Below, in pieces: positions 35,524 to 36,413 of a stretch of 36,413 nucleotides of DNA. The translations under genes were made by a program, and so were the position numbers. The stretch is from an uncultured Clostridia bacterium (GTDB lineage: Bacteria > Bacillota > Clostridia > Oscillospirales > Acutalibacteraceae): NCBI GenBank assembly GCA_947627725.1, contig CANQXE010000023.1, positions 1 through 36,413 of the forward strand. Direction: 5' to 3'. The notes below the pieces were generated by a model that was given only the letters and a program-made list of their open reading frames with translations, was not told the DNA's origin and made no database searches. How positions within the stretch are numbered: the stretch's first letter is position 1; each line of letters opens with the position of its first letter.

Positions 35524-36165
35524 TTACTTTATTTCAAGACTGCTTACCCATTCCCGAACGGTTTCCTCTGAAACGCGGGACTGAAATCTTTCGCCTTCAA
35601 GCCAGTTGCCGGTTCCTGCCGCTTGAGCAAGCAATTTGCCGCTTTCACCGAGTCCGGAGCTGGAAGAGGTGCAAAACGGAATAACGGTTTTGCCGCTGAA
35701 ATCATTTTCGGAAATGAAACCGTCAACAGGCCACGCAGCAATTCCCCACCATATCGGATAGCCGATAAAGACCGTATCATACCCTGCCCAATTATCGGGA
35801 GTCGTTTTTTTAAGCTCTACAACTCTCTGTTCGGGATTATCATGTTCAACAGATACGCGGCTGTTTTGATTTGTCCAGTCCAGATCGTCGCTTGTGTACG
35901 GCTGAGTCGGAACAATCTCAAACAGATCTGCGTTTGCCGCGTCCGCAATATAGCCTGCAACCGCTTTGGTATTATTCGTCGCCGAAAAATAAACAACAAG
36001 GGTTTTACCGCCTGATACTGTGTCAGTTTCATTTGATGTGCTTTCCGATACTGTGCTGCTTTCTGTTTCAAACGGCTGGGTGCCGTCTTTATTACCGTCC
36101 GAAGAGCAAGCCGCAAAAGTTAAAGCGAGTACAAATACTAAAATTGACGCTGTGATTTTTTTCAT
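35524..36165 (-). CDS. Lipoprotein flavodoxin
   Basis: This 213-residue protein starts at the ATG at 36165 (AAGGA eight bases upstream). A signal peptide (about 1-19) ends in a lipobox with Cys20 (LTFAAC), followed by a Ser/Thr/Glu-rich linker to about residue 50. A flavodoxin domain of the Flavodoxin_4 type follows: KTLVVYFSATNNTKAVA for the FMN phosphate loop and FIGYPIWWGIAAWPV for the isoalloxazine loop. It should be anchored on the outer face of the cytoplasmic membrane, unlike ordinary cytosolic flavodoxins. First gene of the redox operon. Confidence 0.9.
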   Translation of the reverse strand: MKKITASILVFVLALTFAACSSDGNKDGTQPFETESSTVSESTSNETDTVSGGKTLVVYFSATNNTKAVAGYIADAANADLFEIVPTQPYTSDDLDWTNQNSRVSVEHDNPEQRVVELKKTTPDNWAGYDTVFIGYPIWWGIAAWPVDGFISENDFSGKTVIPFCTSSSSGLGESGKLLAQAAGTGNWLEGERFQSRVSEETVREWVSSLEIK

Positions 36166-36193
36166 AGTGATTTTCCTTTCAATAATTTTTTGA

Positions 36194-36226
36194 ATTATAT
36201 GATACACTGTGTTTTCCATAACACAG
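36194..36226 (-). promoter_or_regulatory. Promoter and inverted-repeat operator of the flavodoxin operon
   Basis: A perfect TATAAT lies at 36194-36199 on the minus strand, about 30 bases before the ATG. No good -35 box stands 16-19 bases upstream. In its place is a perfect 7-bp inverted repeat with a 6-base spacer (arms 36207-36213 and 36220-36226). A good -10 without a -35, plus a palindrome in the spacer, is the pattern of MerR-type or other activator-dependent promoters. The regulator is not in the window. Confidence 0.55.
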
Positions 36227-36243
36227 GGTGCCGTTTGTTATAA

Positions 36244-36255
36244 ATACAAGTGTAT
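36244..36255. promoter_or_regulatory. Second small inverted repeat upstream of the flavodoxin promoter
   Basis: ATACAAGTGTAT has 5-bp perfect arms with a 2-base centre, flanked by further AT-rich complementarity (TATAAA/TTTATA). It lies about 50 bases upstream of the -10 box, where an activator could bind. The evidence is only symmetry. Confidence 0.3.
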
Positions 36256-36305
36256 GCTTTATAGCATTTCCCCATTTCATATTCTAAATACATTATAAAA
36301 AAAGG

Positions 36306-36408
36306 TTCTATAATAAATGTTGGGGTAACGGAATATCCTCAACATTTATTTTTATGAAAAAAGATAAAAAAATGAGACATATTCCGAAAAATCCATTAAA
36401 ATAAAGTC
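36306..36408. repeat. Dispersed non-coding repeat, copy B
   Basis: This copy matches 3787-3883 in the same orientation. The hairpin (AATAAATGTTG at 36312-36322, partner arm at 36340-36350) has one more G-C pair than in copy A, and the central part differs. The 28-base end block at 36381-36408 is identical. Nothing open is encoded. The window stops five bases beyond it, so its right flank cannot be examined. Confidence 0.7.
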
Positions 36409-36413
36409 GACCA

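Noticed and set aside
3787-36408. CRISPR array or paired insertion-sequence ends
   Set aside because: The two repeat copies are 32 kb apart in direct orientation, of unequal length and without regular spacers; the sequence between them is mostly conserved core genes.

Overview
The window is chromosomal DNA from a low-to-mid GC, spore-forming, strictly fermentative Clostridia, most like the Oscillospirales/Ruminococcaceae. The evidence is the full-length spo0A and spoIVB, a pyruvate formate-lyase pair, hprK with rapZ and whiA, and ribosomal proteins of Firmicutes type. The genus cannot be fixed from sequence reading alone. Every confident gene except one glycosyltransferase, and a cotJC relic, is on the minus strand, so the layout is best read from right to left.

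Right end (about 32.5-36.4 kb): an accessory redox cluster, transcribed leftward, holds a lipoprotein flavodoxin, a flavin reductase-like FMN protein, an aldo/keto reductase and an EFR1-type flavodoxin/ferredoxin fusion. The flavodoxin promoter carries a 20-bp inverted repeat. Beyond the cluster lie two short uncharacterised, possibly frameshifted reading frames and a relic of the spore-coat gene cotJC. A rightward GT4 glycosyltransferase ends in a bidirectional terminator.

Middle (about 20-31 kb): hprK-glcK-murB-rapZ-whiA-dnaE forms a tight six-gene operon from one promoter. It joins carbon-catabolite control, glucose phosphorylation, cell-wall synthesis, a nucleotide/small-RNA regulator, a division/sporulation regulator and the replicative polymerase. 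pfkA follows with its own promoter and terminator, then spoIVB and spo0A.

Core (about 4-19.7 kb): a 31-gene S10-spc-alpha cluster runs from rpsJ to rplQ and includes secY, adk, map, infA and rpoA. It starts at a near-consensus promoter with a roughly 310-nt structured leader that contains a terminator-like hairpin, and it ends at a strong intrinsic terminator after rplQ. The str genes are not upstream (spo0A is) and the ecf/truA/rplM genes are not downstream.

Left end (about 0-3.7 kb): a DUF134 (UPF0251) Cys-rich helix-turn-helix protein, pflB and pflA form an operon. Its consensus promoter has a perfect 14-bp palindrome over the -35 box. The first 120 bases look like the right end of an IS200/IS605-type element. 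Two copies of a roughly 100-bp non-coding repeat flank the window contents (3.8 kb and 36.3 kb).
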